From Thermoplasmata archaeon (GTDB taxonomy: Archaea; Thermoplasmatota; Thermoplasmata; Lutacidiplasmatales; UBA184), in the NCBI GenBank assembly GCA_021817605.1, contig JAKAUN010000013.1:1-64000 (forward strand): DNA of 64,000 bases, in the 5' to 3' direction. How positions within the stretch are numbered: the first letter of the stretch is position 1; every line of letters starts with the position of its first letter. The position numbers and the translations under genes were made by a program. Shown here one piece after another: positions 1-9,122 of the stretch. The notes beneath the pieces are model-generated. The model worked only from the letters and a program-made list of their open reading frames with translations, was not told where the DNA came from and made no database searches.

Positions 1-192
1 CCCCACCCTCGTTCTGGATCAGATCCTCGCGGACTCGGTGCATGGGAAGGGGGGATGCCCTCCCCCGGGAAAGTACTTGTGTCGGAGGGATTCAGACCCT
101 AGACTCGGTTTCCGGTCGCGGCACTAGGTGCGGACTAGTCTCCGCGGATTCTCGTCAAGAACGGGTTGGTTCCTCTGCGCCGGAAGCCTCTT

Positions 193-1861
193 CTACATGG
201 TCCGTATAGGCGGACCATCTACCGACCATGGCCAAGACCTACGTCGAGGTCCGACGACGGGGAGACCGCTTCTACGCCTACGAGCGCGAGCCGTACTGGG
301 ACTCGAAGCGCAAGCAGGGCCGCAAGCGCACGATCCGTTTCCTCGGTCCGTGCGACCGGTACGGGCGGGTCCTCCGCTCTCCCAAGGTCCATCTCGATGG
401 AGTCTCCTCCTCCGTCCCGGTCGGCCGTCCTCTCGTCTTCCTCGCCGCCGCCGAGAAGCTCCGGGTCCGAGAGCACGCTCGAGCGGTGCTCGGTGTGGAC
501 GACGAGGTGGCGGGGCGCTTCGTCCTCATGGCGGTCAACCAGGCCTCCGACCGCGTCCCCGACGAGCACCTGCCCGCCTGGGCCGAGGCGGGACCGTTCC
601 CCCGCCTCCTCTCCCTCGGACCCAAGCGCCTCACCCCCGAGGACTTCGGGAACGTTCACCGGGCCCTCTGTCATCTGTCCGAGGACACTCACATCCTCGA
701 GGACCGGGGCCTGCTCCTCCAAGAGCGCCTCACGCGGGCGTGGCGCTCGCAGAGTCGGGAGCCTCCCGAGGCCTACTACGACGTGACCAAGCAGGCCTAC
801 TACGGCTGGACCAACCCCTACGCTCAAGTGGGGCACGACAGCAACGGAGGTCTTTCCCCGGTGGTGGGATTCGGGATGGTCGTCTCCGAGGGGCACCACC
901 ATCCGTACCTCTGTCGGGCCCTCCCGGGCGCCCAGAACGATTCGTTGGGCGTCGCGGGCACCATCGAGATGCTCCGGGCCCGGGCCTACGAACGGATCCG
1001 GCTGGTGATGGACCGGGGAATGATCTCGAAGGAGAACGTCGACCTGTCGAGGAGGGAGGGCTACCCCTTGATCGGTCTCGTCAAGGGGTGGGATTCGAAG
1101 ACCGTGGCACTCGCCTCCCTCTTCGACGAGGAGGAGCTGGAGCGGCCCGAATACCTGGCCGTGACCTCTCGGGGTTCGGTCTACGCCCGGGCGCTGACGA
1201 CGACGCTGTTCGGCATCCCCGAGGTTCGGGTGGCGGTCGTGGAGAACCTGAAGCGGAGGGCGTTGGACCGGGAGGGGCGAGACCAGGCCCTTCAGGAACT
1301 GAAGGGTCCCGTGACCACGGTACGACTGGCGGAACTCAAGCGGGAGCTCCGGGTGCAGAACCCGAAGTTGAGAAAGCAGAAGGGGTATGTGCCGGGCCTC
1401 CTGGTGCAGAGTCGGGGCCGTCGAGGGTTCCGGGTGGACCCCCAGGCGGTGGCGCGGGACCGGCCGCTCGATGGGAGGTTCTTGATCTTCAGCACGGACC
1501 TATCGCTGAGCGGTCCGGAGATGTACCGGGCCTACTTCGCAAGGGATGGGATCGAGAAGGTGTTCCGGACCGGGAAGGGAGAGCTCTGCTTGGGTCCGGT
1601 GCGGTATCACAGTCGGGAACGGCTCGATGCGTATGCGACGATCTTCTACACGGCCTCGTTGCTGTGGAGCTGGTCGGAGCAGACCCTGAAACGGAAATAC
1701 CCCGATCGGAGCCTCGCGGAGGCGCTGAGCCACCTCGAGAACGTTGCGTGGGTGAGGTTCGGGACCGGGAAATCGGCTCGGGAGTGGGCGAGCCGACTCA
1801 CGGAGGAGCAGAAGCGGATCCTGTCTGCCCTCGGAGCGGAGCGCTACCTACATAGTCCGTA
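193..1861 (+). mobile_element. IS1634/IS4-like insertion sequence, ends tentative
   Basis: A single DDE transposase gene fills this element. A 14-bp sequence CTACATGGTCCGTA (193-206) recurs with one mismatch as CTACATAGTCCGTA (1848-1861), right at the transposase stop codon, in direct orientation. The left copy is partly palindromic (TGGTCCG/CGGACCA, 198-217), so an inverted pairing with the right end is also possible. A second candidate pair, TGCGGACTA at 129-137 and its inverse at 2008-2016, lies further out. I cannot decide which pair forms the true termini, and no clear target duplication is seen. Confidence 0.5.
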
Positions 1862-1862
1862 A
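228..1862 (+). CDS. IS1634/IS4-type DDE transposase, apparently intact
   Basis: This 544-residue protein is a DDE transposase that would catalyse movement of its own insertion sequence. The RNase H-like catalytic residues are in the expected order and spacing: D185 in YYDVT, D262 in LVMDRG, and E443 in the Y-R-E-K-like stretch RDGIEKVF. The N-terminal 150 residues resemble the DNA-binding part of the family. No stop or frameshift is seen, so the protein may be active. The ATG at 228 is chosen because it lies just inside the repeat at the left end. The stop codon overlaps the right-end repeat, as is common in compact IS elements. Confidence 0.85.
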   Translation: MAKTYVEVRRRGDRFYAYEREPYWDSKRKQGRKRTIRFLGPCDRYGRVLRSPKVHLDGVSSSVPVGRPLVFLAAAEKLRVREHARAVLGVDDEVAGRFVLMAVNQASDRVPDEHLPAWAEAGPFPRLLSLGPKRLTPEDFGNVHRALCHLSEDTHILEDRGLLLQERLTRAWRSQSREPPEAYYDVTKQAYYGWTNPYAQVGHDSNGGLSPVVGFGMVVSEGHHHPYLCRALPGAQNDSLGVAGTIEMLRARAYERIRLVMDRGMISKENVDLSRREGYPLIGLVKGWDSKTVALASLFDEEELERPEYLAVTSRGSVYARALTTTLFGIPEVRVAVVENLKRRALDREGRDQALQELKGPVTTVRLAELKRELRVQNPKLRKQKGYVPGLLVQSRGRRGFRVDPQAVARDRPLDGRFLIFSTDLSLSGPEMYRAYFARDGIEKVFRTGKGELCLGPVRYHSRERLDAYATIFYTASLLWSWSEQTLKRKYPDRSLAEALSHLENVAWVRFGTGKSAREWASRLTEEQKRILSALGAERYLHSP

Positions 1863-2048
1863 GCCGAGCGGAATGCAGGGCTGGGATACCGTCAGGGATT
1901 GGAAAAGGTCGCTCCGAAAGAACGGTCGGCTCCGCCCAGACGCACTCCAACGGTTCAAGGCCGTGCTCCTCGTGGCCCAGAAGGCGTCGGCCGCGTGTGG
2001 CGCGGCATAGTCCGCAGGCACGACGGCGGGTTAATCTCCCAAGACCCA

Positions 2049-2249
2049 ATGCGGCTACCTATGGTCCTTTGGACGTGCGACAAGTGTCGGCGACCCATTG
2101 AACATCACCGAGGCGAGATGACGGTTGTTTCAACTAGCCCGTTCGGAACGCTTCGAATGGCAGCTCGCCAGTATCGCCTCTGCCGTGCGTGCTTCGCCGA
2201 GGTGGAACGGGCGCTTTCGCCATCGGCGGCTCCGCCTCCTCCCCCCTGA
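2049..2249 (+). CDS. small Cys4 (zinc-ribbon-like) protein
   Basis: A 66-residue protein with two CxxC pairs (C10/C13 and C45/C48) spaced like a treble-clef or zinc-ribbon knuckle, followed by a proline-rich tail. The frame stays open upstream to 1899, but the ATG at 2049 gives a compact protein in which the first CxxC begins at residue 10. It lies directly beyond the insertion sequence and before tRNA-Gln. I do not recognise the family; metal binding is inferred only from the cysteine pattern. It may be a relic of sequence interrupted by the IS. Confidence 0.45.
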   Translation: MRLPMVLWTCDKCRRPIEHHRGEMTVVSTSPFGTLRMAARQYRLCRACFAEVERALSPSAAPPPPP

Positions 2250-2475
2250 CGCCCTCGCCCGCCTGACGGCGGCTCTGTTTCGGTAGGCCGAGGGGCGGGC
2301 GGGACCTCCTCTCGGTGACTTGCCTGCTTGCCCTTCGGTGACGGTGCGCTGACCTACCCCGCTCCCGCTGGGGGTCGAAGGGCGATCTTGGCGTGTCGGG
2401 CGGTTGGTGGCTTGGGGGTCTCGGGCGGAGGCTGGTCCCACTTACGAGCCTCCGTAGTATAGCGCTCTGACGTGG

Positions 2476-2548
2476 TAGCCCCGAGCGGATTCGAACCGCT
2501 GTCGCCGGCTCCAAAGGCCAGCATGCTTGGCCACTACACCACGGGGCT
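2476..2548 (-). tRNA. tRNA-Gln (anticodon UUG)
   Basis: Read on the minus strand, a 73-nt cloverleaf starts AGCCCCG at 2548 and ends CGGGGCT plus discriminator A at 2476. The 7-bp acceptor stem is perfectly paired. The anticodon stem CTGGC/GCCGG encloses the loop CTTTGGA, giving anticodon TTG. The T arm carries the GGTTCGAATCC signature. CCA is not encoded and no intron is visible. Confidence 0.95.
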
Positions 2549-2570
2549 GAAGGAGCCACGGGGGACCGGT

Positions 2571-2579
2571 AGAAAACTT
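2571..2579 (-). promoter_or_regulatory. TATA-like element for tRNA-Gln
   Basis: The AT-rich run AGAAAACTT (minus: AAGTTTTCT) is centred 27 bp before the tRNA 5' end, the usual archaeal TATA-box spacing, within very GC-rich DNA. Confidence 0.55.
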
Positions 2580-2656
2580 CGAAGCCTGCGGGCCGCCTCG
2601 CCGGGGTCGGCCCTTCCTTGCCGGTTCCGCTAAGAGGGACAGGTCGCTGGAGGGCC

Positions 2657-4144
2657 GTGCGACGGACCAAGATCCTGGCCACCGTGGGTCCTGCCTCCGA
2701 CTCCCCCGCAATGCTTCGGGCGCTTCTTCGCGCCGGGGTCGATGCTTTTCGCGTCAATCTCGCGCACGGGACGAGCGGAGAGCATCGGCAGGTCGTGCGT
2801 CGCCTGAGGCAGATCGCCGCGCGCTCCTCTCGGGAGATTGCCGTGGTGGCGGACGTTCCCGGCCCGAAGATTCGGCTAGGAGCTCTCGCGAGTCCCCCTC
2901 TCATCCTGCGGACCGGCCAGCGCTGGACCCTCGACCGGGACCCTGGACCGGGGGGTCCCGAGCGGGTCGGTGTCGAGCTCCCCCGGCTCGCCGGGGTGGC
3001 AAGGGTCGGTGACCCCGTCCTCCTCGGAGACGGGAGCGTGGAGCTGAGGGTGCGCAGCGCCGGTCCGCGCGGGATCGAGACGGTCGTGGCCCACGGCGGT
3101 CCCGTGAGCTCCCATGCCGGGCTCTTCCTGCCCCGAGCGCACCTCAGGACCGAGGTCCTCGCCCGCTCCGACCGCGAGCTCGCCTCCGCCGTCCTTGACG
3201 AGGGCGTCGACTTTCTGGCCCTCTCCTTTGTCCGGGACGCCGCGGATGTCCGAAAGGCCCGCGCCTGGGTCGCGCGCCAAGGGGTGGGAGCGGGGCCCGG
3301 CCTCATCGCCAAGATCGAGCGGGCCGAGGCGATGGAGGGCATCGACGCGATCCTGGGTGAATCGGACGGGATCATGGTCGCCCGGGGGGACCTCGGCATC
3401 GAGCTGCCTCTCGAACGTCTCGCCCTCGAGCAGAAGCGCCTGGTGCGGCGCGCGAACCTCGCGGGCAGGTTCGCCATCGTGGCGACCCAGATGCTCCTCA
3501 GCATGGTCTCCTCCCCGCGGCCGAGCCGGGCCGAGGCGACGGACGTCGCGAACGCTGTTCTGGACGGCGCCGATGCCGTGATGCTCAGCGAGGAGAGCGC
3601 GGTCGGCCGCTTTCCGGTAGAAGCGGTCCGATGGCTCGCGCGCATCGCGGAAGCGACCGAGCCGACCTTCGACCCGAGGCCGATGCGGGAGGCACGCCTC
3701 GCCGCAGGACGAGAGGGCCCGGAGCAGTCGGTGGCCGCGGCGGCCGTCCAGCTCGCCGAGGCCGTGGCCGCCCGGGCCGTCGTGACTCCGACGCATTCTG
3801 GTCGGACCGCCCGCCTCGTCTCCGCGTTTCATCCCTCCTGCCCCGTGGTCGCGCTCTCGCGGGACGGGGCCGTCCGCCGCCGCCTTGCGCTCGTCGGCGG
3901 GGTCCTCGCGCACCCCGCACCCCACCGAAGCGATCTTCCCGGTCTCACGCTCGCAGCGAATCGCCTCCTCGGACGTCTCCCCCTTGGCGCGCCCGGCCCG
4001 GCCGTATTGACCGCGGGCTACCCCGTGGAGGGCCGTCCGACGAACCTGCTTACACTCCTCGGCCCGAGCGGTCCGCCGCCCCCGTCCCGGGAGCGGCCGC
4101 GACGGGCCGTCCGGGAAAGACGCGCCCGCGCACCGGTCGCATGA
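2657..4144 (+). CDS. pyk: pyruvate kinase
   Basis: Converts phosphoenolpyruvate and ADP to pyruvate and ATP, the last step of glycolysis, in the cytoplasm. The 495-residue protein begins with the family N-terminus RRTKILATVGP, has the FRVNLAHG substrate region, the active-site block AKIER followed by DGIMVARGDLG, and the MLLSMVSSPRPSRAEATDVANAV region in the TIM barrel, then the C-terminal domain with PTHSGRTA. GTG at 2657 is chosen because it places the conserved N-terminus at residue 2; the frame is open further upstream. Its last 95 bp overlap the convergent MFS gene, so the C-terminal tail is not conserved-looking. Confidence 0.93.
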   Translation: MRRTKILATVGPASDSPAMLRALLRAGVDAFRVNLAHGTSGEHRQVVRRLRQIAARSSREIAVVADVPGPKIRLGALASPPLILRTGQRWTLDRDPGPGGPERVGVELPRLAGVARVGDPVLLGDGSVELRVRSAGPRGIETVVAHGGPVSSHAGLFLPRAHLRTEVLARSDRELASAVLDEGVDFLALSFVRDAADVRKARAWVARQGVGAGPGLIAKIERAEAMEGIDAILGESDGIMVARGDLGIELPLERLALEQKRLVRRANLAGRFAIVATQMLLSMVSSPRPSRAEATDVANAVLDGADAVMLSEESAVGRFPVEAVRWLARIAEATEPTFDPRPMREARLAAGREGPEQSVAAAAVQLAEAVAARAVVTPTHSGRTARLVSAFHPSCPVVALSRDGAVRRRLALVGGVLAHPAPHRSDLPGLTLAANRLLGRLPLGAPGPAVLTAGYPVEGRPTNLLTLLGPSGPPPPSRERPRRAVRERRARAPVA

Positions 4145-5309
4145 GGGCAAGGAACGGAAGGAACCCGACCGTCACCGCCCCCGCGAAGAGCCAGGCCGCC
4201 GGGTAGCCGTGACCTGCCGCGATCACCGCAAATCCGATCGCGAGCGCGCTCCCGAGGAAGATCTGCACCGAGTTGATGAGGGCGACCGCGAGCGCGAACC
4301 CCTCCCCCCCGAGCGTGGGGAGGTAGCTCGGCATGAGGTAGAGGACCGCGAAGGTCACGCCCGCGGAGAACCCGATCGCGACGAACGCCGCCCCGGCGAG
4401 CCAGAAGACGAGGAGCGGCAGCACGGAAAGGAGGGCGCCGGAGACGATCCCGCCGTAGACCAAGAGGCGACGCATGTCCCGAGAGCGCTCGCCGAGCCAG
4501 CCTCCGATGGGTCCGCCGGGGATCTCGGTGACGATCAGCACCGACGGCACCGTCGCCGCCAGCACGAGCGACCAGGCCGGATGGGCGGCGTGGGCGAACC
4601 CGACGAAGTACTGCGCGGCGATGTAGAACCCTCCCCAGAGCCCCGTGCCCCCGAGCGCGATCGCCCAGAGAGCGCGTGAGGTGGCGACCGGCCGCGCCGA
4701 GGCGAGGACCGCTCTCCAGCTCACCGCGGCCGACCGCGCGGGCTCGGCCGGAAGGAGGAGCACCACGATCGGCAGGGTGACGAGCAGGAGCACGCCGCCG
4801 ACCCCGAGGGTCATCGTCCAGCCGTACGGACCGGCGAGGAGAGCCCCGCCGAAGAGCCCCACGGCCGAGCCCAGGCTGAAACCGGCATTGTAGAGGCCGA
4901 TGATCGGTCCGCGGCTGCCGGCCGGAAAGTAGGAGGTCACCAGCCCGAGCGCCGGAGCGAAGAAGAACGCCGCCCCCGCCCCAGCTCCAAAACGCAAGAG
5001 CGCAAGGAGCTCCCACGACGACGCGAAGGCCGAACCCAGACAGAACACTCCCATGATCCCGAGGCCGGCGATCGAGGTCGACCGGTTCCCCCAGCGGAGG
5101 GCGACGACCCCCGCCGGAACCTGGAAAAGTCCTGCTCCGAGCAGGAAGGCGCCGAGCACGATCCCGAACTCGACGGTGCCGATGCCGAACCGGTGTTCGA
5201 TGGGCGTCGGGACGGCCCCGATATTGTACCAGTTGAACGCGTAGACCGTCCGGGCAAGGAGGAGCGCAGCGGCGGCGACCGCCCTCTTGGGCGGCGGGGG
5301 GCCGCTCAC
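4050..5309 (-). CDS. MFS transporter
   Basis: A 419-residue hydrophobic protein with about twelve predicted membrane segments and a glycine-rich major facilitator pattern: an early TVYAFNWYNIG helix, the loop ALRWGNRS after the second helix, and symmetric halves joined by a basic loop (residues 195-210). It would be a secondary transporter in the cytoplasmic membrane. The substrate cannot be read from sequence. GTG at 5309 overlaps the stop of the metallo-hydrolase gene by 4 bp (GTGA), so it is the last gene of a tightly packed operon. Its 3' end overlaps pyruvate kinase by 95 bp on the other strand. Confidence 0.88.
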   Translation of the reverse strand: MSGPPPPKRAVAAAALLLARTVYAFNWYNIGAVPTPIEHRFGIGTVEFGIVLGAFLLGAGLFQVPAGVVALRWGNRSTSIAGLGIMGVFCLGSAFASSWELLALLRFGAGAGAAFFFAPALGLVTSYFPAGSRGPIIGLYNAGFSLGSAVGLFGGALLAGPYGWTMTLGVGGVLLLVTLPIVVLLLPAEPARSAAVSWRAVLASARPVATSRALWAIALGGTGLWGGFYIAAQYFVGFAHAAHPAWSLVLAATVPSVLIVTEIPGGPIGGWLGERSRDMRRLLVYGGIVSGALLSVLPLLVFWLAGAAFVAIGFSAGVTFAVLYLMPSYLPTLGGEGFALAVALINSVQIFLGSALAIGFAVIAAGHGYPAAWLFAGAVTVGFLPFLALMRPVRGRVFPGRPVAAAPGTGAADRSGRGV

Positions 5310-6253
5310 CTGGTCGCCCCGCCCAAAAGACCGCGGGTCTCAAAGTAGCGCAGGAACCCCTGCGCCGCCATCTCGTAGCCCGAGACGAGGCCGGCCCGGT
5401 CGCCTTCGGAGGAGGCTCCCTGGTCGCCCTCCTCCTCGCGGAGCTTCTCGGCGATGTAGCCCACCTCGGGCCTCTCCCGAGCGGCCGCGAGCGCGACGTC
5501 GCGCCAGCGCTCGACCACTTCCCTGTACACGCGCAGGTCCTCCGCCCCGTGGGGACTCGGGCCGAAGTGGCTGTAGACGACCGCGCGGGGGTCGAGACGG
5601 CGCATCGTCTCCAGGCTCGCGAAAAGCTGCTCGAGGTCGAGGTCGGGTGGGGGCACCGCCGGACGCACGCGGTCGGAGCGCTCGAGGCGGACCCCCGCGC
5701 TGTCGCCCGTGAAGATCGCGCCGAGGGCCGTATCGAAGAACGACAGGTGGTGGCGGGCGTGGCCGGGGGTCGCGAGCACCCTCAGCTCGCCGTCCTTGAG
5801 CGGCAGCAGCTCGCCGCCCTTGAGCGCCCGTATCCGGGAGGCCGGCACCGCGGCGATCGTTCCCCAGAGGGGGTCGGAGGCCTCTCCCCAGGCCCGGCGA
5901 GCGCTCGCGATGAGCCGGGTCGGATCGACCAGGTGCGGGACGCCGAGCTCGTGCGCGTAGAAGGTGGCGCGGGGCAGCGCGTCGGCGAGGGCTCCCATCC
6001 CACCGGCGTGGTCGAGATGGATGTGGGTGACGAGGACATGCCGGACCTCTCCGGCCCCGACCCCGGCGAACTCGAGCCCGCGCAGGAGGGCCTCCCGACA
6101 GCTGGTCGGGCCGGTCTCGAGCAGCATCCAGCCGTCCGGCGTGGGGAGCAAGTAGGCCGCCACGAGCCCCTCGGTGTCGCGGAAGTCGAGGTCGAGAAGG
6201 CGGCGCTCCCGGCCGAGGTCGAGGACCCTGGGCGCGAGCGTGATCGGGTTCAT
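5306..6253 (-). CDS. metallo-beta-lactamase fold hydrolase
   Basis: A 315-residue soluble hydrolase. The signature THIHLDHAG (H77, H79, D81, H82) supplies the first metal ligands. Later ligands are in TPGHARHH, FTGDSAG and VYSHFGPSP, so two metal ions could be bound. The C-terminal 80 residues form a helical extension like that of several glyoxalase-II-like archaeal and bacterial proteins. The ATG at 6253 overlaps the protease stop by 4 bp (ATGA) and its own stop overlaps the transporter start. Substrate unknown; a thioester, lactone or phosphodiester is possible. Confidence 0.88.
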   Translation of the reverse strand: MNPITLAPRVLDLGRERRLLDLDFRDTEGLVAAYLLPTPDGWMLLETGPTSCREALLRGLEFAGVGAGEVRHVLVTHIHLDHAGGMGALADALPRATFYAHELGVPHLVDPTRLIASARRAWGEASDPLWGTIAAVPASRIRALKGGELLPLKDGELRVLATPGHARHHLSFFDTALGAIFTGDSAGVRLERSDRVRPAVPPPDLDLEQLFASLETMRRLDPRAVVYSHFGPSPHGAEDLRVYREVVERWRDVALAAARERPEVGYIAEKLREEEGDQGASSEGDRAGLVSGYEMAAQGFLRYFETRGLLGGATR

Positions 6254-6975
6254 CGGACGAAGAGTGGCGTGGAGATCGAATACGCCCAGAGGCCCGCGAC
6301 GGCGAGCGTCCCGCAAACGACGATGGAGCCCACCCACGCCCGCCGGTCCCAGCGGAGCACCTTGCGCCCGTCCAGCGGTCCGAGCGGGATGAGGTTGAAC
6401 GTGCCGAACCAGCCGTTGATGTACGCCAGCAGCAAGAGGGCGCTGAAGAGACCCGAGCCGACGAGATAGAGCCCGATCGCCCCGAGGTAGAAGGCGGTCC
6501 CGAAGGCCACGTTCGCCATCGGCCCCGCGAGGCTCGTCCGGCCCCAGTTGGCGCGGTCGCGCGGGTCCATTCCCGAGACGACCGTGGCGCCGGGGGCGGC
6601 CCACAAGAATCCGACGAGGGCCGTCACGAACGACAGCAACAGGCCCGTCGGGTACATCCGGAACTCCGCCCAGAAGCCGTGGCTCTGCGCTACGAACTTG
6701 TGAGCGAGCTCGTGGGCGATGAACCCCGAGAGAGCGGCCAGAGCCGCGACCGCGACGAAGAGCGGGGTGGTGAGGGCGCCGATCACCGACGGCACGAGGT
6801 TCGCCGAACCCGAGAAGAGGAAGCTCGCCTGGGGAAGGATGATCGCGAGGTCGATCGTCAGTACGACGTAGGCGATCCCGATCTCGAGCAGCTCCCTGCG
6901 CGAGGTGCTGAACCTGCGTCGAGGCGCGGACGGCGTCACGAAGTTGTAGGTGTAGCTCGGGTTCGGGGGGATCAC
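6250..6975 (-). CDS. M50-family site-2-type membrane metalloprotease
   Basis: A 241-residue intramembrane zinc protease. HELAH (H88-H92) is the HExxH zinc motif in a membrane helix, and NLIPLGPLDGRK near residues 194-205 corresponds to the N-P-x-D-G motif whose Asp (D202) is the third ligand. About six hydrophobic segments are present and no PDZ domain, so it belongs to the short archaeal/Rhomboid-neighbour type. GTG at 6975 overlaps the preceding stop by 4 bp. The substrate is unknown; membrane regulators or signal peptides are usual for the family. Confidence 0.88.
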   Translation of the reverse strand: MIPPNPSYTYNFVTPSAPRRRFSTSRRELLEIGIAYVVLTIDLAIILPQASFLFSGSANLVPSVIGALTTPLFVAVAALAALSGFIAHELAHKFVAQSHGFWAEFRMYPTGLLLSFVTALVGFLWAAPGATVVSGMDPRDRANWGRTSLAGPMANVAFGTAFYLGAIGLYLVGSGLFSALLLLAYINGWFGTFNLIPLGPLDGRKVLRWDRRAWVGSIVVCGTLAVAGLWAYSISTPLFVR

Positions 6976-7901
6976 GCGAGCACCTCCGCGAGCACGTCAT
7001 CGAGAGGGAGCGCCGGCATCGGGTACGGGCCAGGAGAACCTTGGAGAAGGTCGCGGAGGAGCTCCACGCCGTGCACGAGGCGAGGCCCCGGGCGGCTGAA
7101 GTAGGCCTCGTCCGCCACCACCGCGGGCGCCCCGTGGAGCGCCTCGCGGATCGTGCGCGCCAGCGAGGGATCGCGACCGAGCTCCTGTCGCGTCCGCTCT
7201 ACCGGGAAGCTGCACGGGGAGAGGAACGTGAGGTCGGGTCGTTGCGCTGCGAGGTCGGCCCAGGTCGTCCGCTCGGCCGCCGCTCCCGGAACGGGGCCGA
7301 TGGGCGTGCCTCCTGCGCGTTGCACGATCTCGGGGGTCCAGAGCCCGGAAAGGATCGGCGGGTCGAGCCACTCGACCACGGCGACCCTCGGGCGGGAGTC
7401 CGCTCGCGCGGGGGCGGATCGCTCCCGAAGCCGACGGGCGAGCGAGCGGGCCTCCGCCTCGTGCGCGATCGCCGTTCCGACGGTCTCGACCGAGCTCCAG
7501 ACCTCGTCGAGGGTGGAAGGGGAGAGCGAAACGACCGCGGGACGGATCCCCACCTGTCCGCAGGCCTCCTCGACCTCGGCCTCGGTCACCGAGCAGACCC
7601 CGCAGAGGTCCTGGGTGAGGAGAACGTCGGGCTTGGCTCGGGCGAGAGCGTCAAGGTCGAGCTCGTAGAGGCTCTCGGAGCGGGCCCGTGCCTCCCGCAC
7701 TCGACGGTCGATCTCCGCGGAGCGGTGGTCCGCGTCGAGGGTTCGGGCGCGCATCAGCACCGGCAGCGTGCGGACCTCCGTGGGATAGTCGCATTCCTCG
7801 CTTCGGCCCACGAGCTCCGTGGCGGCCCCGACGGCCGCAACGATCTCGGTCGCGCTCGGCAGCACCGATGCGATCCGCACGCTTTGGCTCCCGACGCGCA
7901 C
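6972..7901 (-). CDS. BtuF/TroA-like helical-backbone binding protein
   Basis: A 309-residue protein of the cobalamin/siderophore substrate-binding fold: RIASVLPSATEIVAAVG at the start, the CDYP element, then KPDVLLTQDLCGVC at residues ~90-103, which are characteristic of vitamin B12-binding BtuF-like proteins. There is no signal peptide or lipobox with any usable start, so it looks cytoplasmic, unlike a transporter component. No ABC permease or ATPase genes are adjacent. Fourth from last in the operon, it overlaps the M50 gene by 4 bp. It may bind a corrinoid or metal chelate; the actual ligand is unknown. Confidence 0.75.
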   Translation of the reverse strand: MRVGSQSVRIASVLPSATEIVAAVGAATELVGRSEECDYPTEVRTLPVLMRARTLDADHRSAEIDRRVREARARSESLYELDLDALARAKPDVLLTQDLCGVCSVTEAEVEEACGQVGIRPAVVSLSPSTLDEVWSSVETVGTAIAHEAEARSLARRLRERSAPARADSRPRVAVVEWLDPPILSGLWTPEIVQRAGGTPIGPVPGAAAERTTWADLAAQRPDLTFLSPCSFPVERTRQELGRDPSLARTIREALHGAPAVVADEAYFSRPGPRLVHGVELLRDLLQGSPGPYPMPALPLDDVLAEVLA

Positions 7902-7915
7902 GACGCGGACGGGGG

Positions 7916-9067
7916 TTACTTACGTTTGCGGGATTGGCCGCGTCGCTTGGGAGCTGCCCGGCTGCTCCCGGCGCTCGCCTTCGGCCGCGCCGTCGACGGC
8001 CGCCCGGTGCGGGAGGCGCGCGGGGGAGGGGTCGTGGCCGTCGGGGTCGCCACCGCCTCGGCGGGCGGGGCCGTCGCCCGCGTCGCGCGGGGCGCGGGCG
8101 CGGAAGGTGGCGGCGGCTTCGGGATCGGAAGGCCGAGGTGCTGGCAGAGAGCCGACTCCCTCTCGTAGGAGAGTCCGAGGCGCCGTGCCTCCTCCCGCTC
8201 GGAGGAGCCGGCCTGGGTCTGGCCGGTCTGCTCGAGCGCGACCCCGCGCAAGAACCTCAGTTGCGGGTCCTCGGGGGTCGTCGCCAGCATCGCATCGACC
8301 TCGACCCGTGCGCTCGACCAGTCCTTGAGGTCGATGAGCGCCGCGAGGAGATGCGCGCGCACCTCGGTCCGGGCCGCGTCCTCCTCGAGGAGCTGGCGGT
8401 AGAGGGCGACCTCCTCGTGCGGATGCGCCCTCGCTCCGAGGACCGCGGCCTTCCCCAGCCGGGCCTCGAGGTCCTCCGGTCGGGAGGCGAGGACCTCGTC
8501 GAACTGCCGGTCGGCGTCGCCGACCAACCCGAGCCCCAGCAGCGCGCGCCCGATCCCGACGCGGGCCGGCAGGTACTCCGGCTTCATCTCGCTGGCCTGG
8601 CGGAAGAACCGCAGCGCGAGGGCCGGTACCCCCCAATCGAGCCAGGTGCGGGCGCGGTGCATCACGTCATCCAGCTGAAGGGCGCTCGGGAGCAACCTTC
8701 GCTCGGCGCCGGGACGGGCACGCGGCTCCTCTCCGACCAGGCTCTCGAGGCCGAGCTGGCGGGCGAGCTCGGTGAACCTCGTCCCCTCGACGACGGTGCC
8801 CCCGCGTCGAGCGACCTCCTGCGCGAGCAGGAGGGGTAGCCGCCCCGGGGTCAGGACGACCAGCCGGAGGGTCGGGTCGCCGTCCGAATCGGCGAGCCGG
8901 CGGATCCCTTCGAGGGAGACCCGGTTGGGGTCCTCGAGGAACGCGTAGAGGAAGCCGTCGCTCGTCCGGTAGACCAGACCGTCATCGGTGGGACGTGCCG
9001 CGTCCAGCCTCTGGCCCATCGCCTCGACCAGGCCCGAGGCGAGCTGGACGAAGGCGGTGCTCCCCAT
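7916..9067 (-). CDS. TPR-repeat protein with proline/basic tail
   Basis: A 383-residue protein. An N-terminal roughly 130-residue domain (reading like a restriction/recombinase-type alpha-beta fold with RLVVLTPGRL) is followed by about four tetratricopeptide-like repeats between residues 135 and 300, then a low-complexity tail rich in Pro, Ala, Thr and ending in a basic cluster RRGQSRKRK. It probably scaffolds protein partners; no enzyme motif is seen. ATG at 9067 is preferred over one four codons upstream because the TATA element at 9091-9097 then sits 27 bp away. It heads the operon leading to the BtuF-like, protease, hydrolase and transporter genes. Confidence 0.65.
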   Translation of the reverse strand: MGSTAFVQLASGLVEAMGQRLDAARPTDDGLVYRTSDGFLYAFLEDPNRVSLEGIRRLADSDGDPTLRLVVLTPGRLPLLLAQEVARRGGTVVEGTRFTELARQLGLESLVGEEPRARPGAERRLLPSALQLDDVMHRARTWLDWGVPALALRFFRQASEMKPEYLPARVGIGRALLGLGLVGDADRQFDEVLASRPEDLEARLGKAAVLGARAHPHEEVALYRQLLEEDAARTEVRAHLLAALIDLKDWSSARVEVDAMLATTPEDPQLRFLRGVALEQTGQTQAGSSEREEARRLGLSYERESALCQHLGLPIPKPPPPSAPAPRATRATAPPAEAVATPTATTPPPRASRTGRPSTARPKASAGSSRAAPKRRGQSRKRK

Positions 9068-9090
9068 CGACCGCACCAAGCTCGGGTCCG

Positions 9091-9097
9091 TTAAATA
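9091..9097. promoter_or_regulatory. TATA box shared by two divergent genes
   Basis: TTAAATA lies 27 bp from the minus-strand ATG at 9067 and 29 bp from the plus-strand GTG at 9123. The near-palindromic element could position TBP in either direction, and both transcripts would be leaderless. Confidence 0.55.
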
Positions 9098-9122
9098 CAG
9101 TGAGAGTCCAGTCGCACCCGTC

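Noticed and set aside
128-1855. Long alternative frame of 575 codons over the transposase
   Set aside because: It lacks any motif and is Arg/Pro/Gly-rich, a typical shadow of the true frame in GC-rich DNA.
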